From Candidatus Dormiibacterota bacterium (GTDB lineage: Bacteria; Vulcanimicrobiota; Vulcanimicrobiia; Vulcanimicrobiales; Vulcanimicrobiaceae), in the NCBI GenBank assembly GCA_035532035.1, contig DATKRS010000014.1, positions 1 through 38,715 on the forward strand: DNA of 38,715 bases. The letters run 5' to 3'. Position 1 is the first letter of the stretch. Each line of letters starts with the position of its first letter. Positions 32,275 to 38,715 of this stretch are shown in pieces. The position numbers and the translations under genes were made by a program. Below the pieces are notes generated by a model. It did not search any database. It was not told the origin of the DNA and saw only the letters and a program-made list of their open reading frames with translations.

Positions 32275-34224
32275 ATGCATACGCGAGTCGGCAAAATTCG
32301 TATGCAGGCGCTGCTCCTGAGTGCCGCGCCCCTGCTTTTTCTCGTCCTGCTCGCCGTCTTTGCGGCGCTGCTCGTCTCCAACGCGCAGTCGATCTCCGCT
32401 TCGTCGCAGCAAGCGACCAGGGTTCTCGGCGAGAGCGATGCCCTCAGCGCGATCGTCACGGCGGCGGCCCGCAGCGTTACGGACTATACGTCGTCGCACC
32501 GCCCTGCGGACCTGCGCAATTACCGGCGCTGGGCCGCAGCATTTCCGGGGCAAGCGAAAAGCCTGCTCGCCCTCACCACGGAGCAGCCGGCGGTACGCGC
32601 GAGCGCGCGGCGCTACGTCGCGGCAACGCATGAAGGCATGATCGTGATCGCACGCTACCTTGCGCTGATGCAAGCCGGGCACGCGTCGCAAGCACGCGCG
32701 TATGCCGCGTCGCCGCCCGTCCGCCGGCTCTCCCTTACGCTCAACAGCACGAAGAGCGGCCTCGACAAGCAAGAGCGCTCTCTGACGATGTCAGGCTTCG
32801 ACGCCTTTTCGCGGCGTTTGCGTTTTGCGCTTGCCGTCATTCTCCTCGTCTGTCTCTGCGGAATCGCCGCAACGCTTTTAGCGATGACGCACTTCGGCTT
32901 GCGCATCGTGCGCCGTCTCGAGCTCTTGGCGAGCAACGTACGCCGACTCGGCTCGGGCGAGAGCGTGCAGGCGATCGACGGAAACGACGAGATCGCAACG
33001 CTCGATCGGCTCTACCAAGAGATCACGCGCCGTCTGCGCGAGGCGTTGCGGCAAAAGGATGAGCTGCTCTTCGCATACGAACGCGAGCACCACGTCGCGT
33101 CGACGCTGCAGCAGGCGCTGCTCCCGCAGAACCTGCCGGTTGTCCCCGGCGTGCGCATCGACGCCGCATACGTTCCTGCCGCAAAGAGTGCCGAGATCGG
33201 CGGCGATTGGTACGACGTGTTTTCGATTTCCGAGCGGTCGCTCGGCATCGGCGTCGGCGACGTCGCCGGACACGACCTTCAGGCAGCGACGGTCATGGGA
33301 TCCGCGCGTCAGGCGATTCGCATCGCTGCACGCGAGGATCCGGACCCCGCGAGCGTCCTTCGTCGCGTCAATCACGCAATCTGCGCCGACGATCAGCAGC
33401 GCATGGTGACGGCGTTCTTCGGCGTGCTGGATCTCGCGGACGGCAAGCTGCGCTACGCGGTCGCCGGGCATCCGCCGCCCTTCCTCGTAACGCCGGAGCG
33501 GGAGACGAGCACGCTCGAAGGCAGCGGCATCGCGCTGGGCGTCAATCGGCGCTCCGATTTCACAACGTACGAGCTGTGCCTCGGGCTCGGGAACGCCCTG
33601 GTGCTCTACACGGACGGTATGGTCGAGGCCGAGCGCGACTACGATAAAGGCATGGCGGCCCTCGAAGCCGCGATCCGCGTCGAAGCATTCAGCCCTGGGG
33701 GCAATATCGCCGAGCAAATCCAGCGGCGCATTTTCGCGGGGGTGCAGCCGCGCGATGACTCGGCCGTGCTGTTCGTCGGCATTACCGATCTGCAGTGCGC
33801 GCCGGCGTCGGCGCTTCGCCAAACCTGGAAGCTCGACGCGAAGGACGAGAGCGCGGCGCACCGCGTCAAACGTGCGGTACTCTGGCATCTGGGCGAGATC
33901 GCCGCGCCAGCGTCGGATTTCGCTGCCGTCGAAGCGATCGTCGGCGAGCTCGTGTCGAACGTGGCGCGGCATACGCCGGGCGATGCCGAGGTGACGCTGG
34001 AGTGCGACGATCGCTCCGTCGCGCTGCACGTGAGCGATCGGGGCAAGGCGTTTCGTAGCACGGGCGAGCACGTTCCCGACGTGCTGGCCGAGGGCGGCCG
34101 CGGTCTCTTCCTGGTTCGGGCGCTGGCAGAACGGCTCGACGTGGTACACACGAGCGCCGGTAACCGCGTCTCGGTGCTGCTCCCGGTCGCGATCGGGTCG
34201 CCGCTTTCCATCACCGCGGCGTGA
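32275..34224 (+). CDS. membrane PP2C (SpoIIE) phosphatase fused to HATPase domain
   Basis: 649 residues. Two membrane helices (about 13-34 and 183-204) flank a ~150-residue extracytoplasmic sensor domain with a long helical pattern, CHASE3-like. A HAMP-like linker (205-258) follows, then the PP2C/SpoIIE domain (about 290-505) with metal Asps in GGDWYD (Asp311), GVGDVAGHD (Asp329), LYTDGMVEA (Asp447) and PRDDSAVLF (Asp494/495). A C-terminal HATPase domain of the anti-sigma RsbW type ends it, with N-box ELVSNVARHTPG, G1 HVSDRG and G2 GGRGLFLV. Such fusions dephosphorylate an anti-sigma-factor antagonist and act as its kinase, so one protein can do both halves of the switch. No STAS antagonist or sigma factor is adjacent. 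ATG 32275 gives a proper N-terminal helix; the longer open frame upstream overlaps cfa and is not supported. Followed directly by two GT87-like genes. Confidence 0.95.
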   Translation: MHTRVGKIRMQALLLSAAPLLFLVLLAVFAALLVSNAQSISASSQQATRVLGESDALSAIVTAAARSVTDYTSSHRPADLRNYRRWAAAFPGQAKSLLALTTEQPAVRASARRYVAATHEGMIVIARYLALMQAGHASQARAYAASPPVRRLSLTLNSTKSGLDKQERSLTMSGFDAFSRRLRFALAVILLVCLCGIAATLLAMTHFGLRIVRRLELLASNVRRLGSGESVQAIDGNDEIATLDRLYQEITRRLREALRQKDELLFAYEREHHVASTLQQALLPQNLPVVPGVRIDAAYVPAAKSAEIGGDWYDVFSISERSLGIGVGDVAGHDLQAATVMGSARQAIRIAAREDPDPASVLRRVNHAICADDQQRMVTAFFGVLDLADGKLRYAVAGHPPPFLVTPERETSTLEGSGIALGVNRRSDFTTYELCLGLGNALVLYTDGMVEAERDYDKGMAALEAAIRVEAFSPGGNIAEQIQRRIFAGVQPRDDSAVLFVGITDLQCAPASALRQTWKLDAKDESAAHRVKRAVLWHLGEIAAPASDFAAVEAIVGELVSNVARHTPGDAEVTLECDDRSVALHVSDRGKAFRSTGEHVPDVLAEGGRGLFLVRALAERLDVVHTSAGNRVSVLLPVAIGSPLSITAA

Positions 34225-35606
34225 TGCGGCAAGTCGCCGCGATTCTGCTCGTCGCGGCGGCACTTGGAATCTCAGGAGCCAACGTCGCTCGGGGCCGCTA
34301 CGCGATGGGCGATTTCAAGGCGTTTTACTGTTCGGCGCGCGTCGTGCTGCAGCATGGCGACCCGTACGCGGCGGCACCGATGGCGCGCTGCGAGCGGCAG
34401 CCGGCACGGTACCCATTGTACGTGACGCAGCCCGGAGAAGTCGTACCGGCCCCGCTGCCCGGATATGCGATCGCGCTGTTCGTGCCCTTCGCACTGCTGC
34501 CGTTCGACATCGCCGCCTTCGTCTGGATCGTGCTTCTCGCGGCGGCGTTCGCAGTCGCTGTCGCGCTCTTCGCCAAGACCGGTGCCGGAGACGGGTGGGC
34601 GATCGCGGTCGCGCTCGCCCTGCCGATGGTTGCCGTCTGCTTTCCCGTGGGCGAGCTTCCTCCGATCGCGCTTCTGGGGATTGCTCTTGCCGCGTGGAGC
34701 GCGCGATACGGCCGCCCGTGGGCGCTTGCGCTCGGCGTGGCATTCGCCCTCGTCGAGCCGCAAATCGGTGCGGCAGTACTGCTCGCGGCGGTTGCGCTCG
34801 GCCGGCGCTTTGCGATCCCCGCAATCGCGGTTGCCGCGATTCTCGGCCTCGTCTCGCTGACGCTACTCGGCGTTGCGGGAAACGTCGCCTACTTTCGCGT
34901 CGTTCTCCCCGCGCATCTGCTCTCCGAACTCCCGAGCGTCCTGCAGTACAGCCTGTCATGGATGCTCTATAGGATCGGCGTTGCGGCCGGCGCGGCGATC
35001 TTCGCGGGAAGACTCTGCTGGATCGTGATGCTCGGCGTCACGGTGTGGTTCGCGCGCAGCGACGCCGCGCGCGCTCGCCCCGAGATCGCGTTCCTCGCAG
35101 CGCCGGCGTTTGCCGTCGTCGGCGGCCCGTTTCTCCACCTCGATCAGATCGCGCTTGCCGTTCCGGCCGCCGCGTGGCTGGCGACGAACGCTCTGCGCCC
35201 CTCCTGGCTGCGCACGGCGGCACTCGTCGCGCTTGCGGTGCCGGTGCTCTATGTCTTTTCAGTCATCCGACTGGTCGCGCTCGCACCGTTCGTAGGCGCG
35301 TGGCTCGCAGCGACGTCATACGCGTCGGCGATTGTCGGTATCCGGACGGCGTTGCTGACGATCGTCGTGCTGTCGCTGATCGGCGGCGTCGCGATTCTCA
35401 CCGGCACGGGAAGCATGCACGCGCCGCCCGTTCAAACGTTGCCGGCAACGCTGCCGCAGGCGGCATGGGCGCAATACATCGGCAAGCACTTCATCATGAC
35501 GTCGTGGAGTCTCTGGCTCGTGAAAGCCCCGATCTGGCTTGCGATTGCCGCGACCGCCGCCGGACTCGTCTCGCTCGCGCGCGCGCCGAAGGGGGCCGCC
35601 GCATGA
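34224..35606 (+). CDS. GT87-like (DUF2029) membrane protein 1
   Basis: 460 residues with about 11 membrane helices. The first extracytoplasmic loop has GRYAMGDFKAFYCSARVVLQHGDPYAAAPMARCE, matching the GT87/DUF2029 pattern in which an Asp just after the first helix is catalytic (here Asp in GDFKAFY). Family members transfer mannose or arabinose from polyprenyl-phosphate sugars on the outer face of the membrane. The end has the loop …NVAYFRVVLPAHLLSELPSVLQYSLSW. ATG 34224 overlaps the phosphatase stop (TGATG). Its 3' end overlaps the ATG of its paralog by four bases. No sugar donor or lipid-carrier gene is near, so the acceptor is unknown. Confidence 0.8.
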   Translation: MRQVAAILLVAAALGISGANVARGRYAMGDFKAFYCSARVVLQHGDPYAAAPMARCERQPARYPLYVTQPGEVVPAPLPGYAIALFVPFALLPFDIAAFVWIVLLAAAFAVAVALFAKTGAGDGWAIAVALALPMVAVCFPVGELPPIALLGIALAAWSARYGRPWALALGVAFALVEPQIGAAVLLAAVALGRRFAIPAIAVAAILGLVSLTLLGVAGNVAYFRVVLPAHLLSELPSVLQYSLSWMLYRIGVAAGAAIFAGRLCWIVMLGVTVWFARSDAARARPEIAFLAAPAFAVVGGPFLHLDQIALAVPAAAWLATNALRPSWLRTAALVALAVPVLYVFSVIRLVALAPFVGAWLAATSYASAIVGIRTALLTIVVLSLIGGVAILTGTGSMHAPPVQTLPATLPQAAWAQYIGKHFIMTSWSLWLVKAPIWLAIAATAAGLVSLARAPKGAAA

Positions 35607-37039
35607 GTGCGCGCGCCGCGGCGGCGATGGCGATCGTCATTGCTGCGCTCTGCTGCTGGGTTCCGACCGTCGTGCACGGCCGTTTTGCGCTGGACGATTT
35701 CAAAGCGTTCTATTGTGCGGGTCGCGTTCTGCTGGCGCACGCGGATCCGTACGACGCGCTACCGATGGCGCGCTGCGAAGCATCGCCGGCGCCGGCACCG
35801 CTCTTCGTTGCGCGACCGGGCTTCGTACTGCCGGCTCCGCTCCCAGGCTACGCGATCGCTGGTTTTGCTGCGATCGCCTGGCTTCCGTTCGGCGTTGCCG
35901 CGGCGCTCTGGATCGTCGCTATGTTCGCCTCTACGGCTGCGGCGATTCTGTTGTTGGAGCGTCTGCGCACTGGGGATCGGTGGAGCATTCTCGTTGCGCT
36001 CGGCGTCGTGCTCGTGACGATCTCGTGGTCGGTCGGCGAGCTGCTGCCGTTCGCCTTGCTCGGCATTGCTCTTGCAGCGACTGGCACACGCGAACGCCGC
36101 CCCGGCTTGGTCGGCGTCGGCATCGTATTCGCGATGCTCGAGCCGCAGGTCGGCGTCGCGATGGCCGTTGCCGCTGCGGCGCTCTCAATGCGATACGCGA
36201 TTGCGGTTGGTGTGACGCTTGCCGTTCTTGCGATCGTGTCGTTCTCGGCGCTCGGCATCTCCGAGAACGTGGCCTACGTACGCGACGTTCTTCCGGCACA
36301 CATGCTCTCAGAGTTGCCGGCGTATTTCCAGTACGGCCTTCCGTGGGTGCTCGATCGGCTCGGCGTCTCCGCGGGGTCATCGCTCTTCGCCGGCCGCGTG
36401 TTTTGGCTCGCGATGCTCGGCGTGACGTTCTGGTTCTCGCGCACGGCACTGTCGCGGGAGAGACCGGAAGCAGCATTGCTTGCAGCGCCGGTCTTCGCTC
36501 TTGTGAGTAGCCCGTTTCTCCACCTGGATCACGTCGCGCTCGCCGTTCCCGGAGCGCTATGGCTTGGATGGCAACGCCCATCGTGGGTGCGCACTGCCGC
36601 CATCGTGGCGCTCGCGCTGCCGCTCTTTGCGGTGTTCTTGGCGCGGGGAACGCTCGTGCTCGTGCCGATCGTCGCGTTATGGTTGGGAACGGTGTACGGG
36701 CGTTCGCTTTTCCACGGGCTCGTCACGGCACTGGGGGCAATCGCCGTAACCGCGATTGCCGCCGTCGCATTCCTCGTTACCGGCTTCGGCTTCTCCACGA
36801 CGTCCGTCGTGGGGCTCCCGGTAACCATCGCGCAGACGCCATGGGCCGCCTTCGTAGCGACGCATTACGTCCTGTCCTCGTGGGGCGTGTGGCTCGCGAA
36901 AGCGCCGATATGGTTTGGGATCGGCGCGACGGCGGTGGGCTTTGCCGCGTTAGGCGCGACGGTGCGACGTGCCGTAGGGGATGGCCGTCGCGCGGATGTC
37001 GCGGCCGAGCATAGCGGCGGCGAGGTCCCAACTCGTTAG
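35603..37039 (+). CDS. GT87-like (DUF2029) membrane protein 2, paralog of the preceding gene
   Basis: 478 residues, about 11 membrane helices, and alignable to its upstream neighbour throughout: DDFKAFYCAGRVLLAHADPYDALPMARCEAS versus the same block there, NVAYVRDVLPAHMLSELPAYFQYGLPW, and HLDHVALAVPGALWL. It is a tandem duplication. Sequence drift between copies is largest in helix interiors. The first extracytoplasmic loop again holds the Asp of DDFKAFY (DD instead of GD). ATG 35603 is in the ATGA junction; the frame is open far into the first copy but unsupported. The last ~25 residues (VGDGRRADVAAEHSGGEVPTR) do not resemble the family and overlap the end of the opposite-strand gene by 90 bases. 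Confidence 0.8.
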   Translation: MSARAAAAMAIVIAALCCWVPTVVHGRFALDDFKAFYCAGRVLLAHADPYDALPMARCEASPAPAPLFVARPGFVLPAPLPGYAIAGFAAIAWLPFGVAAALWIVAMFASTAAAILLLERLRTGDRWSILVALGVVLVTISWSVGELLPFALLGIALAATGTRERRPGLVGVGIVFAMLEPQVGVAMAVAAAALSMRYAIAVGVTLAVLAIVSFSALGISENVAYVRDVLPAHMLSELPAYFQYGLPWVLDRLGVSAGSSLFAGRVFWLAMLGVTFWFSRTALSRERPEAALLAAPVFALVSSPFLHLDHVALAVPGALWLGWQRPSWVRTAAIVALALPLFAVFLARGTLVLVPIVALWLGTVYGRSLFHGLVTALGAIAVTAIAAVAFLVTGFGFSTTSVVGLPVTIAQTPWAAFVATHYVLSSWGVWLAKAPIWFGIGATAVGFAALGATVRRAVGDGRRADVAAEHSGGEVPTR

Positions 37040-37258
37040 CAGCTCGTACCATTCGATCCACTGACGGTACACGTCGTCGGGCGCGACGTCGAAACGCTGC
37101 GCGACTTCCGTGCAGAAGGTCCTCGTAGGTCGCCCGACGGTTTCGCGCGAGTGCCAGAGCCACGTCTTCCAAAAAATGATCGACGCGCGCTGAGCGTCAC
37201 CTGCGATCTCGAGCGAAAGCTCGAGGCGCGTGCCCTCTTCGTCCAGAGTTTGGAGCAT
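36950..37258 (-). CDS. small protein of unknown function
   Basis: 102 residues. Coherent amphipathic sequence: DAQRASIIFWKTWLWHSRETVGRPTRTFCTEVAQRFDVAPDDVYRQWIEWYELLTSWDLAAAMLG. It is Trp-rich, with two predicted helices. I recognise no family. It lies 63 bases downstream of the sulfoxide reductase gene on the same strand and could share its transcript. The last ~30 residues overlap the end of the second GT87-like gene. That overlap makes one of the two 3' ends suspect; the coherent body of this protein is outside the overlap, which argues it is real. ATG 37258 is the only reasonable start. Confidence 0.5.
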   Translation of the reverse strand: MLQTLDEEGTRLELSLEIAGDAQRASIIFWKTWLWHSRETVGRPTRTFCTEVAQRFDVAPDDVYRQWIEWYELLTSWDLAAAMLGRDIRATAIPYGTSHRRA

Positions 37259-37321
37259 CGCGACCTGCTTTCCGATCCGAAGAGCGCACTACTCGCCATC
37301 TGCGAGCGCGCGGTTCAACGC

Positions 37322-37840
37322 TCATCGGGGAGTTTTCCTCACGGGATTTTTACCAAACGGAAGAGATTCCTTCTCATTGCGCTTCGGTCGCGGAGTCAAC
37401 GAGACGAACGTTTTCACGAGACTCTCGATGCCCCGCTGATCGTCAGGGATGAATCTGCGCAGGAGAGCGCTGTCGAGGTCGAAGACGCCGTAGGCAGAGT
37501 TATCCACAACCAGCGGTACCACGATCTCCGAGCGAGCGGCCGAATCGCACGCGATGTGATCGGCGAACTGCGAAACGTCGTCGACGACGAGGATCTCGCG
37601 ACGCAAGAACGCCGCGCCGCAGACGCCCCTTCCTTTCGGTAGACGCGCGCAAGCGGGTCGCCCCTGGAACGGACCGAGCACCAACTCGCCCTCGGGGTCT
37701 GCGTAGTAGAAGCCGGCCCAGCTGACGTCGGGTATCTCGCCGTAGACCAGAGCGGCGAAGTTTGCGGCGTTGGCGATGGGATCGCTCTCGTCGCTCAGCA
37801 AGCCTCTGACTTGTTCCTCGAGCAGCCTGTAGTCCGTCAC
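37322..37840 (-). CDS. msrC: free methionine-(R)-sulfoxide reductase, GAF type
   Basis: 172 residues. A GAF domain (about 10-150) with three cysteines: Cys64 (RPACARL), Cys74 (GRGVCGAAF) and Cys98 (HIACDSAARSEIVVPL). Spacing of 10 and 24 matches the catalytic set of fRMsr proteins (E. coli Cys84, Cys94, Cys118, as I remember). GVCGAAF and DSAARSEIV are hallmark blocks. It repairs free methionine R-sulfoxide using thioredoxin. The C-terminal ~25 residues (RPKRNEKESLPFGKNPVRKTPR) are a basic, likely disordered extension. ATG 37840 is the first start. Divergent from the secreted CHRD-like gene across a gap with inverted repeats. Confidence 0.95.
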   Translation of the reverse strand: MTDYRLLEEQVRGLLSDESDPIANAANFAALVYGEIPDVSWAGFYYADPEGELVLGPFQGRPACARLPKGRGVCGAAFLRREILVVDDVSQFADHIACDSAARSEIVVPLVVDNSAYGVFDLDSALLRRFIPDDQRGIESLVKTFVSLTPRPKRNEKESLPFGKNPVRKTPR

Positions 37841-37898
37841 GACTCAAACGATTTCGCAGGAGCTGGGCGACAGCCTTGCGGGGCGAACCGACCCGCCT

Positions 37899-37944
37899 CG
37901 CCGTACGGCGGGGGTGGCGTCTCGAGCCCCCGAATCAGTGCTCG
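37899..37944. repeat. two neighbouring inverted repeats
   Basis: CGCCGTACGGCG at 37899-37910 is a perfect 12-base palindrome. A second hairpin CGAGC (37923-37927)…GCTCG (37940-37944) follows 12 bases later. No T-run follows either, and the flanking genes diverge, so they are not terminators of those genes. They could be an operator pair, a REP-like repeat or part of an untranslated leader of the CHRD-like gene. Confidence 0.55.
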
Positions 37945-37977
37945 GTTACCCTCGCTGCAGAAAAAGGAAACGCAACC

Positions 37978-38385
37978 ATGAGCCTTCCCCGTTTTGCACT
38001 TGCCGCTGCGGCTTTGCTGTCGGTATCCGCGATCGCGTGCGTATCGGCAGACACCCCGGCGACGCTCGACGTTACCATGAATGCGCAAAGCGGGTCCGGC
38101 GAAGACGGTACCGCGACGATCACACAGACCAGCAACGGCGTCCAGATCGTGATCTCGCTCCAGAACGCGACGTCGACGCCCGAACCAGCGCACGTCCATT
38201 TCGGCGTGTGCTCCGACCTAGGCGGCGTCCAACATCCGCTCGCGAACGTCGTCAACGGGTCATCGACGACCACTCTTCCAGGCGTCACGATTTCCGATCT
38301 GCTCTCCCGTCCGCTGGCAATCAACGTGCACAAGAGCGCCGACGATCTCGGAGCGTATGTCTCGTGCGGCGACATTCACGGATGA
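37978..38385 (+). CDS. secreted CHRD-like protein
   Basis: 135 residues. A Sec signal peptide (MSLPRFALAAAALLSVSAIACVSA, cleavage about residues 20-24) is followed by a ~110-residue beta domain. HVHFGVCSDLGG and LAINVHKSADDLGAYVSCGDI resemble the CHRD domain (chordin-like, also common in bacteria) with two His (in HVHFG and INVHKS) and two Cys (in GVCSD and VSCGDI) positioned like the metal-cage or disulfide set of that family. Function in bacteria is not established; some CHRD-like proteins may bind metal. ATG 37978 has a weak AAAGGAAA site in front; the frame is open upstream but without signal. No other secreted-protein gene is adjacent. Confidence 0.8.
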   Translation: MSLPRFALAAAALLSVSAIACVSADTPATLDVTMNAQSGSGEDGTATITQTSNGVQIVISLQNATSTPEPAHVHFGVCSDLGGVQHPLANVVNGSSTTTLPGVTISDLLSRPLAINVHKSADDLGAYVSCGDIHG

Positions 38386-38577
38386 CGACGCGAAGGTGGC
38401 CGCACGCGCGACGACGCGCTCGACTTTCGGCACGCGCGTCTTCGTCCAACGATCGTGGAGAAGAACGCGATACCAAATGAGACCGAGTGGCGCGATCAGC
38501 ACCACAGCAAGAAGGCATGAGATAGCGTCCGATCGTGGGCCAGATCCCGGGTTTTGCGAAAAGTCGAGGGCCTGCGC

Positions 38578-38612
38578 CCTGCGGGTGGGCGGCCGCTAGT
38601 AAGCGCCGCAGG
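38578..38612. repeat. inverted repeat before the terminal tRNA
   Basis: CCTGCGG (38578-38584) and CCGCAGG (38606-38612) can form a 7-bp stem with a 21-base loop. No T-run follows. It lies in the 292-base gap between the CHRD-like gene and tRNA-Arg. No convincing gene was found in that gap; a minus-strand frame (38260-38505) with one hydrophobic stretch is weak. Confidence 0.4.
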
Positions 38613-38677
38613 TTTCCATGCCCCGGCCGAAGGGCGGTTGCGCCGCAAACCCGCATAAAATGAGGCAAGGTCAGCGC

Positions 38678-38715
38678 GCGCCCGTAGCTCAAACTGGATA
38701 GAGCAGGGGACTCCT
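38678..38715 (+). tRNA. tRNA-Arg (CCT), truncated by window end
   Basis: The 5' half of a tRNA: GCGCCCG acceptor strand, then TA, D-arm GCTC…GAGC, then the anticodon stem GGGGA and loop start CTCCT, reading CCT. The rest lies beyond the window. Identity rests on the anticodon alone. Confidence 0.85.

Noticed and set aside
32878-34263. Minus-strand open frame of 461 codons opposite the SpoIIE phosphatase
   Set aside because: The phosphatase and HATPase motifs are on the plus strand; the antisense sequence is repetitive Arg/Glu/Asp.
38260-38505. Minus-strand 81-codon frame with one hydrophobic stretch near 38500
   Set aside because: It overlaps the coherent secreted gene antisense for more than 120 bases. 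The hydrophobic stretch alone is weak support.
1-38715. CRISPR arrays, insertion sequences and phage genes
   Set aside because: No regularly spaced repeats, transposase or integrase motifs, or phage structural proteins were seen anywhere in the window.

Overview
The window is a dense, GC-rich bacterial chromosome segment with many 1-20 bp gaps, ATGA-type stop/start overlaps, and frequent GTG/TTG starts. The gene content points to a respiring, non-enteric environmental bacterium: ba3-type oxidase, c-type heme porin-like protein, SpoIIE-type phosphatase, orphan Flp pilin, and a cyclopropane synthase. My impression is of a poorly cultured high-GC phylum such as Candidatus Eremiobacterota or a relative, but nothing here proves the taxon. 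The first ~1 kb is visibly less GC-rich and holds no convincing long gene. It ends at a tRNA-Tyr/Gly/Thr block, and a partial tRNA-Arg closes the window.

Layout. 1-1020: gene-poor, possibly foreign. 1021-1282: three tRNAs. 1283-2027: two small membrane proteins. 2024-7327 (minus): PPK2 polyphosphate kinase, phosphoketolase, FtsH. 7354-9452 (plus): GH130 phosphorylase, a truncated alpha/beta-hydrolase remnant, an ATP-grasp acyl-CoA-ligase-like subunit. 9453-12602 (minus): CuA cupredoxin, mono-heme porin-like protein, secreted protein, SDR, ribosome-hibernation factor. 12682-14972 (minus): soluble PAS histidine kinase, double receiver, single receiver. 15026-20646 (plus): stand-alone H-box protein, SRPBCC-like protein, ba3 oxidase IIa/II/I, OmpR-type regulator, phosphate acetyltransferase, acetate kinase. 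20650-23654 (plus): P-type ATPase remnant, UspA, BON protein, ABC-2 exporter. 23790: Flp pilin. 23964-25985 (minus): Cu(I) ATPase. 26087-29990 (plus): PEP synthase, UspA, PfkB kinase. 29897-32213 (minus): old yellow enzyme and cyclopropane synthase. 32275-37039 (plus): SpoIIE phosphatase and two tandem GT87-like membrane proteins. 36950-37840 (minus): methionine sulfoxide reductase and a small protein. 37978: secreted CHRD-like protein.

How it fits together. Phosphoketolase, Pta and AckA form a complete route from sugar phosphate to acetyl-phosphate, then acetyl-CoA or acetate plus ATP. PPK2 links polyphosphate to nucleotides, and PEP synthase and PfkB act at glycolytic control points. Two UspA proteins, a hibernation factor, a BON protein, FtsH, a Cu exporter and a high-affinity-type oxidase surround them. 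This resembles the energy-stress/low-oxygen survival gene sets known from other bacteria (for example the mycobacterial DosR regulon in concept), here with its own two-component genes. Two gene remnants (hydrolase, P-type ATPase tail) suggest the island was once larger and is being remodelled. The most unusual items are the stand-alone DHp-like H-box protein at the head of the oxidase operon, the CuA plus heme-porin operon without an oxidase subunit I, the acetate kinase with an Asn-to-Asp change in its first motif, and the tandem GT87-like pair behind an unpartnered PP2C-HATPase fusion.
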